Below, piece after piece: positions 9,201 to 17,634 of a stretch of DNA of 64,000 nt. The notes beneath the pieces are model-generated. The model searched no databases and was not told the origin of the DNA. It saw only the letters and a list, made by a program, of their open reading frames with translations. This DNA comes from an uncultured Roseovarius sp. (lineage in GTDB: Bacteria; Pseudomonadota; Alphaproteobacteria; Rhodobacterales; Rhodobacteraceae): positions 558,001 through 622,000 of the forward strand of contig CANMBU010000001.1 of the NCBI GenBank assembly GCA_947496175.1, in the 5' to 3' direction. Both the position numbers and the translations under genes were made by a program. Each line of letters opens with the position of its first letter. Positions within the stretch are counted from its first letter, which is position 1.

Positions 9201-10115
9201 ATGAACAGCACCGGCCTGCCCCCACTCACATGGCTGCGCGCCTTTGAGGCCGCCGCACGACATTTGTCCTTCACCCTGGCCTCGCAAGAGTTGAACCTGA
9301 CCCAGTCCGCCATAAGCCAGCATGTCCGCAGCCTTGAGGCGTTTCTGGGACGGGAGCTTTTCATTCGCCGCACCCGTGCTCTGCAACTCACTGAAGCCGG
9401 GGCCAACTACCTTCCCACCGTTAGAGAGGCGTTTGACCTGCTTGCGCGCGGCACCCGCTCCTTCACAGGTGGCGATCCCGGCCGAACCCTTCTTGTGCAG
9501 TGCAATATGGCGTTTTCTGTGTTCTGGCTTGCCCCCCGCCTGCCGCGCCTCTATGCGCAGCACCCTTGGCTGACGCTCAATATCTCGACCGCCATCTGGG
9601 ATCCGGAACGTTCAGCCCACGACGCACCGGTTGAAATCCGTTTTGGCCGCCCTGGTGATATGTCACAAACGGCACGTCCTCTTCCCACCAACACCATGTA
9701 CCCGGTTTGTATCCCGCAATATCAGAACGGCGCGTTTGACCTGAAGACAGCCCGGCTATTTGATTGCTCCGGCATGATGGGAAACTGGGAATACTGGAGC
9801 ACCGCCACTAACACACCGTTTGCCCAGAGCAACACAGTCAACTTGGCATCCACCTATGTGATCGCCATGCAAGCCGCCTTGCACGGCGCAGGTATCTGCA
9901 TGAGCCATGACGCCATAGCTGCGGATCTCGTTGAGGCCGGACAATTGGTCCGCCCATTTGAAGGAGCGGCAAAGCTTCCAGAAGGCTACTTCTTACTCTC
10001 TCCGGCAAGCCACGACGAAACCCCCGCCAGCCGCGCCTTTGTGTCTTGGCTAGACCGGGAAATCACTGCAATGCAAGGCGACCTTCTGCGCACAGGTGCT
10101 CCATTCGAAAAATAG
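9201..10115 (+). CDS. LysR-family transcriptional regulator (GcvA-like)
   Basis: About 304 residues with an N-terminal winged helix-turn-helix (PLTWLRAFEAAARHLSFT through LNLTQSAISQHVRSLE) and a C-terminal periplasmic-binding-like effector domain. The N-terminal wording and the WLAPRLPRL segment resemble the GcvA/AmpR branch. GTG at 9192 or ATG at 9201 could be used; neither has a clear ribosome site and the ATG is taken. It is divergent from the aldolase-hydroxylase genes with a palindrome in between, so these are the expected targets. The effector is not predictable. Confidence 0.9.
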   Translation: MNSTGLPPLTWLRAFEAAARHLSFTLASQELNLTQSAISQHVRSLEAFLGRELFIRRTRALQLTEAGANYLPTVREAFDLLARGTRSFTGGDPGRTLLVQCNMAFSVFWLAPRLPRLYAQHPWLTLNISTAIWDPERSAHDAPVEIRFGRPGDMSQTARPLPTNTMYPVCIPQYQNGAFDLKTARLFDCSGMMGNWEYWSTATNTPFAQSNTVNLASTYVIAMQAALHGAGICMSHDAIAADLVEAGQLVRPFEGAAKLPEGYFLLSPASHDETPASRAFVSWLDREITAMQGDLLRTGAPFEK

Positions 10116-10312
10116 CAGAAACCGATATCGCCTGTGCACCTAAGCATTTCGTCGAAAGATAATCATGTCACGTTTTAAAAATTCTTATTAATATCAATAT
10201 TTTGAGTAAATTTTTCTGCAAATTTATGACGAATTTTCCCCCTACATCGGTCACAACAAAATGCGAAACTCAGCCGACTAAAAGTGGCACTTACGATGTC
10301 TGAGGATCAATA

Positions 10313-11428
10313 ATGCCCATTTGGTACGGGTATCAAAACGCTATCTTTGGCACGCAGAGCACGGTCAACGGCTCTGCGTTCAACTATAATTTTGGCCCAC
10401 CCAATGGCGGCACCTGGAGTTGGACAGGGGCAACCACCAACTTCGCCGTCAGGGAAAATGACGGAGCCACGCTTTTCAACGGCGATTCAACCAACGAACA
10501 AGTTTCTGCCAACGAACAGATCGGTGGTGTCTGGGAACAGGTCACCGAAGTTGATGGCACGTTTCGACAGGTTATCTGGGACTACACCTTCGAAGTCACT
10601 GCCGCAGACGGCACAGTGTTTCGCGTTGCAGTCATCGATGTTGACCTCAATAACGATGATGACCTGAATGATGTCGTGGGTGGTGATGCCGAGGACGGCT
10701 ACTACCTGGTTTTTCCCGACGGAGTACCGCCCGCAGGCCAAGATTATACGATTGGCAACATCGTCGAAAACGATGCCTTTACGCCGCATCTTGGACTGGG
10801 TGCAGACATTGTATGCTACGCCGCTGGCACACTGATCGACACGCCGACAGGGCCACGTCCTGTCGATATTTTGAGAACCAACGACTTTGTGCAAACCACA
10901 GACCACGGACCACAACCAATCCGCTGGACCGGGAGCGTACGTGTTCCCGCTTTGGGTCGGCTCGCTCCAGTTGTCATTCAGGCCGGAGTTTTGGATAACG
11001 AAAGAGACCTCGTCATCTCACCGCAGCACCGGGTTTTGTTGAACGATTGGCGCGTTGAGTTGCTCTTTGGCACCGAGAATGCCTTCGTACGAGCGGTCGA
11101 CCTTGTCGATGGCGATCAGGTATATCGCCGGAGTGGCGGCTTTGTAGAATACCACCATTTCCTGCTAGATCGGCATGAGGTTGTGTTTGCCGAGGGCGTC
11201 GCAAGCGAAAGCCTCCTGCCCGGTGAATGCGCCCAATCGGCGTTAGGAGCCAAAGCCGTGTCAGAGATCGAAAGCGCCCTTTCGAACCTCGGCCAAAGTC
11301 TGGCAACTTACGGCCCAGCCGCACGCCGGACGCTTAAAAGCTTTGAAGCAGAATTGCTGATGCAAAAGCGAAAATCCGGACTTGCCCCACAGGCAACCCA
11401 TGTCTCACAAATCCCAGCATATGCGTAA
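10313..11428 (+). CDS. Hint-domain protein (hedgehog/intein-like)
   Basis: A 371-residue protein. Residues 1-160 are low in cysteine and rich in N, D, G and T with no family I can name. From residue 168 there is a Hint domain: CYAAGTLIDTPTGPRPVDIL carries the nucleophilic cysteine at the domain start, and SPQHRVLL is the later conserved block with its histidine. Such domains cut the chain in front of the cysteine. Rhodobacterales carry many single copies linked to secreted or surface proteins. There is no classical signal peptide, so type I export is possible but unproven. The preceding 200 bases are AT-rich. Stands alone. Confidence 0.8.
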   Translation: MPIWYGYQNAIFGTQSTVNGSAFNYNFGPPNGGTWSWTGATTNFAVRENDGATLFNGDSTNEQVSANEQIGGVWEQVTEVDGTFRQVIWDYTFEVTAADGTVFRVAVIDVDLNNDDDLNDVVGGDAEDGYYLVFPDGVPPAGQDYTIGNIVENDAFTPHLGLGADIVCYAAGTLIDTPTGPRPVDILRTNDFVQTTDHGPQPIRWTGSVRVPALGRLAPVVIQAGVLDNERDLVISPQHRVLLNDWRVELLFGTENAFVRAVDLVDGDQVYRRSGGFVEYHHFLLDRHEVVFAEGVASESLLPGECAQSALGAKAVSEIESALSNLGQSLATYGPAARRTLKSFEAELLMQKRKSGLAPQATHVSQIPAYA

Positions 11429-11477
11429 CAGCCGACTCGTGACCGGCCAATACGTACAAAACCTGATTTTGGAGATT

Positions 11478-11554
11478 TGGTAGCGGAGGAGGGACTTGAA
11501 CCCCCGACACGCGGATTATGATTCCGCTGCTCTAACCAGCTGAGCTACTCCGCC
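11478..11554 (-). tRNA. tRNA-Met (CAT), elongator type
   Basis: A 77-nt cloverleaf on the minus strand with a GGCGGAG acceptor half, anticodon stem GCGGA/TCCGC, loop ATCATAA (anticodon CAT), GGTTCAAGT in the T arm, and encoded CCA. The acceptor lacks the CGCGGGG start of initiator tRNA. A lysidine-modified tRNA-Ile2 also reads CAT, but the body looks like elongator tRNA-Met. Confidence 0.92.
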
Positions 11555-11654
11555 AGACCGAGGCGCTAGGTATGACAGGCACCCGCGCAGGTCAAGGAAT
11601 AATTCATCTTCAAATGGTCTTGATGCACGGCAAATTGCCGCGCAGTCTGCGCCT

Positions 11655-13094
11655 ATGACGCAGACCACCCATCCGATACTGGACGCCCTACGCAAAGAGC
11701 TCGGTGCCAAATACGTTTTGACGGGCAAACACGCCGAACCATTCGCGCGTGATTGGACCGGACAGGTGTACACCTCGCCACTTGCCGTCTTGCGGCCAAC
11801 AGACACAAAAGACGTTTCACAGATCATGCAGCTTGCATACTTGCATGAGGTGCCCGTGGTGCCTGTATCAGGTCGCACTGGCCTGACCAAAGGCACCAAG
11901 GCGGAAGGACAATTGCTGCTGTCGCTCGACCGGCTCTCGGCGATCCGGGAAATTCGGCCCGCGGGTCGCATCGCAGTTGTCGAAGCAGGTGTGATCCTGT
12001 CAGACCTGCACAAGGCGGCAGATATGCATGACCTGATCTTTCCGCTGACCTTTGGCGCGCGCGGGTCGGCGATGATCGGCGGCGCGCTCTCCACCAACGC
12101 AGGTGGCTCGAACGTGGTCCGCTACGGAAGCACACGGGGCCTGTGCCTTGGGCTCGAAGTGGTGCTCGCCGATGGCCGCATCCTTGACCTGATGAGTGCA
12201 GTGCACAAGGATAACTCCGGCTATGACCTGCGTGACCTGATGATCGGTGCCGAGGGCACGCTTGGAATCATCACGGCAGCCGTGCTGCGCCTTATGCCCA
12301 AACCCCTGGCCTATGCATCGGCCATGCTGGCCTGCTCGTCCGTATCGGCCGCGGTGGACGTGCTCAATACGCTGCAGGCGCAAACCGGCGGCACGGTTGA
12401 GGCCTTTGAATACATGCCCGCAAGCTTCATCGAGGGGCATCTGGAACGCTTTCCCGACGCTCGCGCGCCCTTTGAGGCGCGCTATGATGTGAATATCTTT
12501 GTCGAAGTCGGCGCATTGTCTTCACGCGATGCCGACCCAACGCCAGAGGGACAGATCCCGGCCCGCGCCCATCTCGAAGACGTGCTTTCGCAGATGCTGG
12601 AAAATGGACAAGTGCTCGACGCTGTGATCGCACAGAACGAAACCCAACGCGCCGAAATGTGGGCCCGTCGGGAAGCCGCAGCCGAGTTGTCTCGTCTGCA
12701 TGACCCGATTGTCGACAATGACATCGCTGTTCCTGTGGACCGCATGCAAGACTTGCTGACTCGCATCGAAACGCGCATCCATGCGCTGGACCCTGATATC
12801 AAGATGCTGAACGTTGCGCATCTTGGCGATGGCAATCTGCACTTCACGGCTTGGCCCAAAACAACTGACGAAAACACACACGCCGCGATCAATCTCGCGG
12901 TGGAAGAAGAGGCCATTGCTTTAGGCGGTTCTTTCTCGGCCGAACACGGCGTGGGCCTATCAAAACTTCCGGCAATGGCAAGGCACAAGGACAAAGTCGC
13001 GCTTGACGTGATGCGCACGATTAAGCGTGCTCTGGACCCCAAGAATCTCCTGAATCCAGGCAAGGTCATTCCCACCCCGGATGATCTCCCATAG
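11655..13094 (+). CDS. FAD-binding oxidoreductase, GlcD/D-lactate dehydrogenase family
   Basis: A 479-residue flavoprotein of the VAO fold. The FAD-binding half shows PVVPVSGRTGLTKG, GARGSAMIGGALSTNAGGSNVVRYG and GAEGTLGIIT. The C-terminal half ends with VAHLGDGNLHF, SFSAEHGVGLSK and DPKNLLNPGKV, all typical of D-2-hydroxyacid dehydrogenases (glycolate oxidase GlcD, D-lactate dehydrogenase, D-2-hydroxyglutarate dehydrogenase). The length fits the D-2-hydroxyglutarate/D-lactate branch as well as GlcD. There are no glcE or glcF genes beside it, so the glycolate oxidase complex is unlikely. Cytosolic. The exact substrate is not settled. Confidence 0.85.
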   Translation: MTQTTHPILDALRKELGAKYVLTGKHAEPFARDWTGQVYTSPLAVLRPTDTKDVSQIMQLAYLHEVPVVPVSGRTGLTKGTKAEGQLLLSLDRLSAIREIRPAGRIAVVEAGVILSDLHKAADMHDLIFPLTFGARGSAMIGGALSTNAGGSNVVRYGSTRGLCLGLEVVLADGRILDLMSAVHKDNSGYDLRDLMIGAEGTLGIITAAVLRLMPKPLAYASAMLACSSVSAAVDVLNTLQAQTGGTVEAFEYMPASFIEGHLERFPDARAPFEARYDVNIFVEVGALSSRDADPTPEGQIPARAHLEDVLSQMLENGQVLDAVIAQNETQRAEMWARREAAAELSRLHDPIVDNDIAVPVDRMQDLLTRIETRIHALDPDIKMLNVAHLGDGNLHFTAWPKTTDENTHAAINLAVEEEAIALGGSFSAEHGVGLSKLPAMARHKDKVALDVMRTIKRALDPKNLLNPGKVIPTPDDLP

Positions 13095-13564
13095 ACGTCA
13101 GCGACCGTGAAAATGCCGCGTCACTGCGTTAAGCTCCACCGAGTCATTTCGGTATAAATTTGGTCTTATTGCGAGTGGCAGCTCATAATTTGCCTAAATT
13201 TTATGCATATTTTGGTTCATCATTGGACTACATGCAAAAGGTGTTAAATTTTTCTCCATGGTAAAAATAATTTTATAAAAGGAATTTTTCTTAAACATCA
13301 GAACCGCGATACTTCTGCATGGCACAACCCTCCCATGCCGAAAACTGTATGAAAATCAGTTTTTTAGCAAAATACCGGCCTGTTCTTGCCAACAAGTGGC
13401 TCTTCCCCTCCTGCCAGCCACGCACGACTTGCACCAGGCCAACTGCGTCGGACAACTAAAAAAAACTGTTGGCGGATGTCCAACCGCAAGCTTGAGTATG
13501 GCCACAGCCGGAATCGTCGCACAACGAATTGCGACGTCCGGCCAACACGGAGGGAACAAGAAAA
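13095..13564. other. AT-rich intergenic region upstream of amt
   Basis: 470 bases with no supported gene. It holds long AT-rich stretches (13190-13300) and a hairpin, AAAACTG (13341-13347) with CAGTTTT (13357-13363), followed by T residues. No sigma-54 -24/-12 element with correct spacing and no convincing NtrC palindrome was found by eye, although an amt gene would suggest nitrogen control. Confidence 0.5.
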
Positions 13565-14968
13565 ATGGAAGAACAACTCGCGGAGCTCGCGGCCAAGGTG
13601 GCCGAGATGGAGGCGAAGGGGAATCTGACGAACACGATGTTCGCAGAGACATATTACTATCTCACAATCCCCTTGATGATCATCATTCACGCAGGCTTCT
13701 TGGCCTATGAAATGGGCGCGTCCCGCGCCAAAAACGCGCTCTCATCGGGCGTCAAAAACATTCTGGCATTCGCATTCGTGATCCCGGCCTTCTACTTCTT
13801 TGGGTGGTGGGTTTACTGGGCCTTCCCAACTGGCTTCTCGCTGTCAGCGGGCTTTAACGGTATCTCCGGTGCGGAATACGCTAACTCCATCGCGCTTGCC
13901 TGGGGTGAATCGGCAGCCTTTATGGGGCCGAACACCGAAGACCAGATTGACGGTGTTTTCTGGGGCGCCTTCACGCTCTTTGCTGCGACCACCGCCTCAA
14001 TCATGTCCGGCGCTGTGATTGAGCGCATTCAAACCGTTGGCTTTGTCATTCTGGCGATCGTGCTGGGTGGCTTTAGCTGGACGCTGGCCGCCGCTTGGGG
14101 CTGGCACGCAGATGGTTGGCTGGTGCAAAACTGGGGCGTCCATGACTTCGGCGCAGCTGGCCTTGTGCATGCTGTAGCTGCTTTCTTTGCCCTGGGTGTG
14201 CTGATTGTGCTTGGACCGCGCATCGGCAAGTTCAACGCAGACGGCACGGCCAACGAACTGCCGGGTCACAATATGCCCTTCACCGCAACGGGCCTTATGC
14301 TCATCGTTGTGGGATTTTGGGGCTTCCTGATGGCGTGTCTCGTGGTCGGTGGCGAAGCGTGGTCGTGGGGAGCTAACTTCACAACCATTTACGGCACACC
14401 CACAAATCTTGGTGCGCTGAGCTTCAACATCCTGATGGGCGTGTCCGGCGGCATCATTGGGGCCTGGCTCTTCACGCGTGATCCGTTCTGGATGATGTCC
14501 GGCGCTCTGGCAGGTCTCATTTCAGTCGCCTCTGGTCTCGACATCTACTTCCCGTCGCTGACCTTCATCATCGCGATTGGCGCAGGTGTCATGCTGAAAC
14601 CCGCAGCTAAGATCCTCGAAGGCATGGGCATCGACGATGCGGTGGGCGCTGTGACGGTTCACGGCACCATGGGCATCTACGGCATGCTGATGCTGGGCAT
14701 CTTCGCCTCAGGCTATCCTGCCCTCATGGACTTCTCGGTTCCAGAAGGCAGCACGGTTCCGACCGTAAGCCTTGTAGGTCAGATTGTTGGCGCAATCGTC
14801 TTTGTTGCCATCGGCCTGATCACTGGTTTGGCAAGCGCCTTGGTGCTGAAAATGCTTGGCATGCTGCGTGTTCCGGAAGCTGCGGAAATCGCAGGCCTCG
14901 ACACGGTCAAAGTGCCGGCACAGGCCTACCCCGAAGGCATCGCGGTTTCACCGCCGGCGTCGCAATAA
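13565..14968 (+). CDS. amt: Ammonium transporter (Amt/MEP/Rh family)
   Basis: A 467-residue inner-membrane ammonium channel with 11 predicted helices. The pore residues are present: HDFGAAGLVHA holds the conserved aspartate and the first pore histidine, and VTVHGTMGIYG holds the second. Before helix 1 there is a charged, heptad-like segment (MEEQLAELAAKVAEMEAKG) not found in E. coli AmtB. The frame opens at 13529, but ATG at 13565 follows GGAGG and is preferred. The usual glnK partner is absent; instead a small membrane protein gene follows 21 bases later and a strong terminator closes the unit. Confidence 0.93.
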   Translation: MEEQLAELAAKVAEMEAKGNLTNTMFAETYYYLTIPLMIIIHAGFLAYEMGASRAKNALSSGVKNILAFAFVIPAFYFFGWWVYWAFPTGFSLSAGFNGISGAEYANSIALAWGESAAFMGPNTEDQIDGVFWGAFTLFAATTASIMSGAVIERIQTVGFVILAIVLGGFSWTLAAAWGWHADGWLVQNWGVHDFGAAGLVHAVAAFFALGVLIVLGPRIGKFNADGTANELPGHNMPFTATGLMLIVVGFWGFLMACLVVGGEAWSWGANFTTIYGTPTNLGALSFNILMGVSGGIIGAWLFTRDPFWMMSGALAGLISVASGLDIYFPSLTFIIAIGAGVMLKPAAKILEGMGIDDAVGAVTVHGTMGIYGMLMLGIFASGYPALMDFSVPEGSTVPTVSLVGQIVGAIVFVAIGLITGLASALVLKMLGMLRVPEAAEIAGLDTVKVPAQAYPEGIAVSPPASQ

Positions 14969-14989
14969 CCTGAATAGGAGGAAGAAAAC

Positions 14990-15160
14990 ATGGGATTCCC
15001 ATACGAAAATGCATCCTGGGACGGTGTCAGCGGCGTGATCTTCGTCGGCGGCGCCGGAGGGGCCACACTCACCTATAGCTTGATCGCCATAGGCATCTGC
15101 ATCGCGGCCCTGCTCTTTGGCAACGGCATTGAGAGCAACAAGTACAAAAATCACAAGTAA
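14990..15160 (+). CDS. Small single-helix membrane protein downstream of amt
   Basis: A 56-codon gene. ATG at 14990 is preceded by AGGAGGAAG at ideal spacing and lies 21 bases after the amt stop; the terminator follows 20 bases past its own stop. The product starts MGFPYENASWDG, has one long hydrophobic helix (about residues 13-44, with GGAGGATLTY inside) and a short basic tail (NKYKNHK). I do not recognise a family. Position, ribosome site and shared terminator indicate a real gene made with the transporter, perhaps a subunit or regulator of it. Confidence 0.8.
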   Translation: MGFPYENASWDGVSGVIFVGGAGGATLTYSLIAIGICIAALLFGNGIESNKYKNHK

Positions 15161-15180
15161 GGGCCACGTCCTTGCACCAA

Positions 15181-15213
15181 ACGCCCCGCGGTTCATTCGC
15201 GGGGCGTTTTTTT
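15181..15213 (+). terminator. Strong intrinsic terminator of the amt unit
   Basis: ACGCCCCGCG (15181-15190) pairs with CGCGGGGCGT around GTTCATT and is followed by seven T. A textbook rho-independent terminator. Confidence 0.95.
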
Positions 15214-15289
15214 AGGCCCATCCATCAACAGCGCGTGACCACCGCTTTCACCCTCTTCCCGGCGACACATCGGCTGATACAACGGAGCT

Positions 15290-16090
15290 ATGAAAAGTTT
15301 TATCGCTCTGATTTTTGCCCTGTCCCTGTTCCCGCTTTCCACACAAGCCTGCGGAGCAGACGCCGACTGCGCCCTTGGCGACCGAACCTACCGCATTCAA
15401 ATGCCAGATACTGCAGGCGACAGACCCGCCGCCTTGATCTTTGCGCATGGCTACAAAGGCTCGGCGCGCGGAACGATGCGCAACAAGTCTCTTGCGGCCC
15501 TGGCTGAACGGCTCGGTGTAGCGCTTGTCGCCCCCGATGCTATCATGGATGACTGGTCCATTCCGAACGCGCCGGGGCAAAGCACCTCAACCGATGTCGA
15601 CGAAATTGCTTACTTCGACGCACTCAAAGAAACGCTCATCTCGAAACACAACATCGATCCCGACCGCATCGTCGTCGCAGGGTTTTCTGCGGGCGGCATG
15701 ATGGTCTGGAACCTCATTTGCGCCCGCCCGGATGACTATGCCGGATTCATCCCCATTGCTGGCACCTTCTGGGCCCCTGAGCCGACAAGCTGCGATACGC
15801 CCGCAGCAAACATCATCCATATCCATGGCACATCAGACAAGATCGTGCCCCTTGCAGGACGGCCCATCGCGGAAACCCATCAGGGGGACGTCAACAAAAC
15901 CTTGGCCATGTACATCGCAAACGGCGGCTACAGCGCGTCCGACAGCCCCGATATGAGCCCTGATCTGAGTTGCGAAAGCTGGCGCAATGAACAGGAAGCA
16001 ACGATGACAAAATGCCTGCATGATGGGGGGCACAGCTTCAAAGCGGATCACATCGAGGCGGCGTGGAAGACCCTTATGTCAGGGGGTTAA
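15290..16090 (+). CDS. Secreted alpha/beta-hydrolase, PHB depolymerase/feruloyl esterase-like
   Basis: A 266-residue protein with a signal peptide (MKSFIALIFALSLFPLSTQA) and an alpha/beta-hydrolase fold of the LpqC/poly(3-hydroxybutyrate) depolymerase type. The expected triad is visible: nucleophilic Ser in GFSAGGM, Asp in HGTSDKIVP and His in DGGHSF. FAHGYKGSARG supplies the oxyanion region. Several cysteines (CGADADC, CARPD, SCDTP, SCES, KCLHD) could form disulfides in the periplasm. Substrate is uncertain: short polyester or aryl ester. Its stop overlaps the convergent SRPBCC gene by 4 bases. Confidence 0.82.
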   Translation: MKSFIALIFALSLFPLSTQACGADADCALGDRTYRIQMPDTAGDRPAALIFAHGYKGSARGTMRNKSLAALAERLGVALVAPDAIMDDWSIPNAPGQSTSTDVDEIAYFDALKETLISKHNIDPDRIVVAGFSAGGMMVWNLICARPDDYAGFIPIAGTFWAPEPTSCDTPAANIIHIHGTSDKIVPLAGRPIAETHQGDVNKTLAMYIANGGYSASDSPDMSPDLSCESWRNEQEATMTKCLHDGGHSFKADHIEAAWKTLMSGG

Positions 16091-16611
16091 CCGCGCTCAG
16101 CCAAAGCTTTGAAATGGCCCAAGCCATCGCGCATATACGCCCGCCAGAATGTGGCCGCCAATAGCGCCACAAGAGGACGTGTCAGGATATTCGTCGCGCG
16201 GAACCCATAGGTCCACACCACCTGCGTTTCGCCAGATTGCGCCGTAAAGACCCACCGCCCATGCGCAGATTTCACCAGCCAGGAAAACGGCCCGGTAAAC
16301 CCTGACACCGTATAGGCAAACTCCGCCATACACTCCGCCGCCGCTCCCCCGCTGAGAGCGCTATACGTGATCTCTTCGCGCGCCGTGTTGCCATCGCCCA
16401 GAACCACCGTCCGGGTTTGACCAACCTCATCCCAGCGCCCGGTCTGATCCTGCACATCCACCACTGGCGGGATTGGCCCTTTGGCTTTGGGAAAGAGGTC
16501 TGGCAGGGAGATGGGAACGAAGATGTCCCAAACTTTCGGCAATGCCTTACCGATGACGCAGTCCACACGAGCCGATGGCCCGAACCCAGCCGGATCAGGC
16601 GCGCCAGTCAA
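16087..16611 (-). CDS. SRPBCC-family protein (polyketide cyclase/START-like)
   Basis: A 174-residue protein with the layout of a START/Bet v1-like lipid-binding fold: VDCVIGKALPKVWDIFVPI at the N terminus, alternating strands in the middle (TRTVVLGDGNTAREEITY, VVWTYGFRATN) and a closing helix (AYMRDGLGHFKALAERG). No catalytic motif is evident and ligands of such proteins vary widely. It overlaps the end of hemC by 17 bases and is probably translated from the same mRNA, but a role in tetrapyrrole synthesis is only a guess from position. Confidence 0.7.
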   Translation of the reverse strand: MTGAPDPAGFGPSARVDCVIGKALPKVWDIFVPISLPDLFPKAKGPIPPVVDVQDQTGRWDEVGQTRTVVLGDGNTAREEITYSALSGGAAAECMAEFAYTVSGFTGPFSWLVKSAHGRWVFTAQSGETQVVWTYGFRATNILTRPLVALLAATFWRAYMRDGLGHFKALAERG

Positions 16612-17542
16612 AGAACCCTTCGCCCGCGCGCTTCAGCAATCCATGCGCAAGTTCAGCCCCCAAAGCGGCGCCATCCTCAATCGGGGCTGTCGCCTCGTCT
16701 TCCAGGCTCTCGCTTCCATCCGGGCGCAGGATCTCGCCGCGCAACCGAATTGACCCACCATCCAGCTCTGCCAATCCGGCAATCGGAGTCTCACAAGACC
16801 CATCCAGAGCCGCCAGAAACGCCCGCTCTGCCGCCAGTCTTTGCCCGGTTGGCCCATCATGAATGGCCGCCAGCATATCGGCCACACGGGTGTCATCCAC
16901 GCGCCGCTCAATCCCGATGGCCCCTTGCGCAACAGCCGGCAGCATATCCTCAGGCGCAATCGCCCCCTTGGCCACCTCTGACTGCCCAAGCCGGTTCAAC
17001 CCTGCCATGGCCAGAAAGGTGCAACCCGCCACGCCATCCTCAAGCTTTTTCAGCCGGGTCTGCACATTGCCGCGAAACTCCACCACCTCAAGATGAGGGA
17101 ATTTGACCAAAACCTGTGCCTTGCGGCGCAGGCTCGACGTGCCGACCTTGGTGCCCTCCGGTAATGCCTGAAGCCCCTCGAAATGCGGTGAAACAAACGC
17201 ATCGCGCACATCCTCGCGCGGCAGATACGTATCGAGCACCAGCCCACCGGGCTGTTCCACCGGCATGTCCTTCATGGAATGCACAGCAATGTCAATTTCA
17301 CCTGACAGCATCGCATCTTCGATCTCACGCGTGAACAAGCCCTTGCCGCCGATCTCCTTCAGCGGCCGATCCAGAACCCGGTCTCCGGTGGTCTTGATCA
17401 CGTGTATTTCAAAACAGTCCTCGGAAAGATCGAACGCCTTGGAAAGACGCAACCTTGTTTCATGCGCCTGTGCAAGCGCCAGAGGCGAACCACGGGTGCC
17501 GATCTTGAGCGGCGCGGACGGAGTGGGCAATTCTTTTGTCAT
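16595..17542 (-). CDS. hemC: Hydroxymethylbilane synthase (porphobilinogen deaminase)
   Basis: A 315-residue enzyme joining four porphobilinogen units into hydroxymethylbilane in the shared pathway to haem, bacteriochlorophyll and cobalamin. Visible marks are IGTRGSPLALAQA, HSMKDMP, GTSSLRRKAQ, RGNVQTRL and the dipyrromethane-cofactor cysteine C250 in DGSCETPIAG. Length is normal. The gene is divergent from hemE, with a PpsR-type box in the 92-base gap, which suggests joint control with photosynthesis genes. An SRPBCC gene follows with overlap. Confidence 0.97.
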   Translation of the reverse strand: MTKELPTPSAPLKIGTRGSPLALAQAHETRLRLSKAFDLSEDCFEIHVIKTTGDRVLDRPLKEIGGKGLFTREIEDAMLSGEIDIAVHSMKDMPVEQPGGLVLDTYLPREDVRDAFVSPHFEGLQALPEGTKVGTSSLRRKAQVLVKFPHLEVVEFRGNVQTRLKKLEDGVAGCTFLAMAGLNRLGQSEVAKGAIAPEDMLPAVAQGAIGIERRVDDTRVADMLAAIHDGPTGQRLAAERAFLAALDGSCETPIAGLAELDGGSIRLRGEILRPDGSESLEDEATAPIEDGAALGAELAHGLLKRAGEGFFDWRA

Positions 17543-17558
17543 ACAACCCGTTTAGATG

Positions 17559-17576
17559 TGTAAACCTAGCCTGACA
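17559..17576. promoter_or_regulatory. PpsR/CrtJ-type box between hemC and hemE
   Basis: TGT (17559-17561), 12 bases, then ACA (17574-17576) matches TGT-N12-ACA, the target of the phototrophy repressor PpsR/CrtJ. The second half reads gACA as in the extended consensus. It lies 16 bases before the hemC start codon and about 60 before hemE. From memory, hemC and hemE belong to the PpsR regulon in Rhodobacter sphaeroides. Confidence 0.6.
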
Positions 17577-17634
17577 AGTTTTGGTTGACATTCCACGCCT
17601 CTCTTGGGACCACCAAGACAAAGGGAGACCGGGT

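Noticed and set aside
11478..11554. Assignment as initiator tRNA or tRNA-Ile2
   Set aside because: The acceptor stem is not of the initiator type, and the body matches elongator tRNA-Met; Ile2 cannot be fully excluded without a model search.
13321..13345. TGGCAC...ATGCC as a sigma-54 promoter for amt
   Set aside because: The GG to GC distance is wrong for a -24/-12 element, and no NtrC palindrome could be read nearby.
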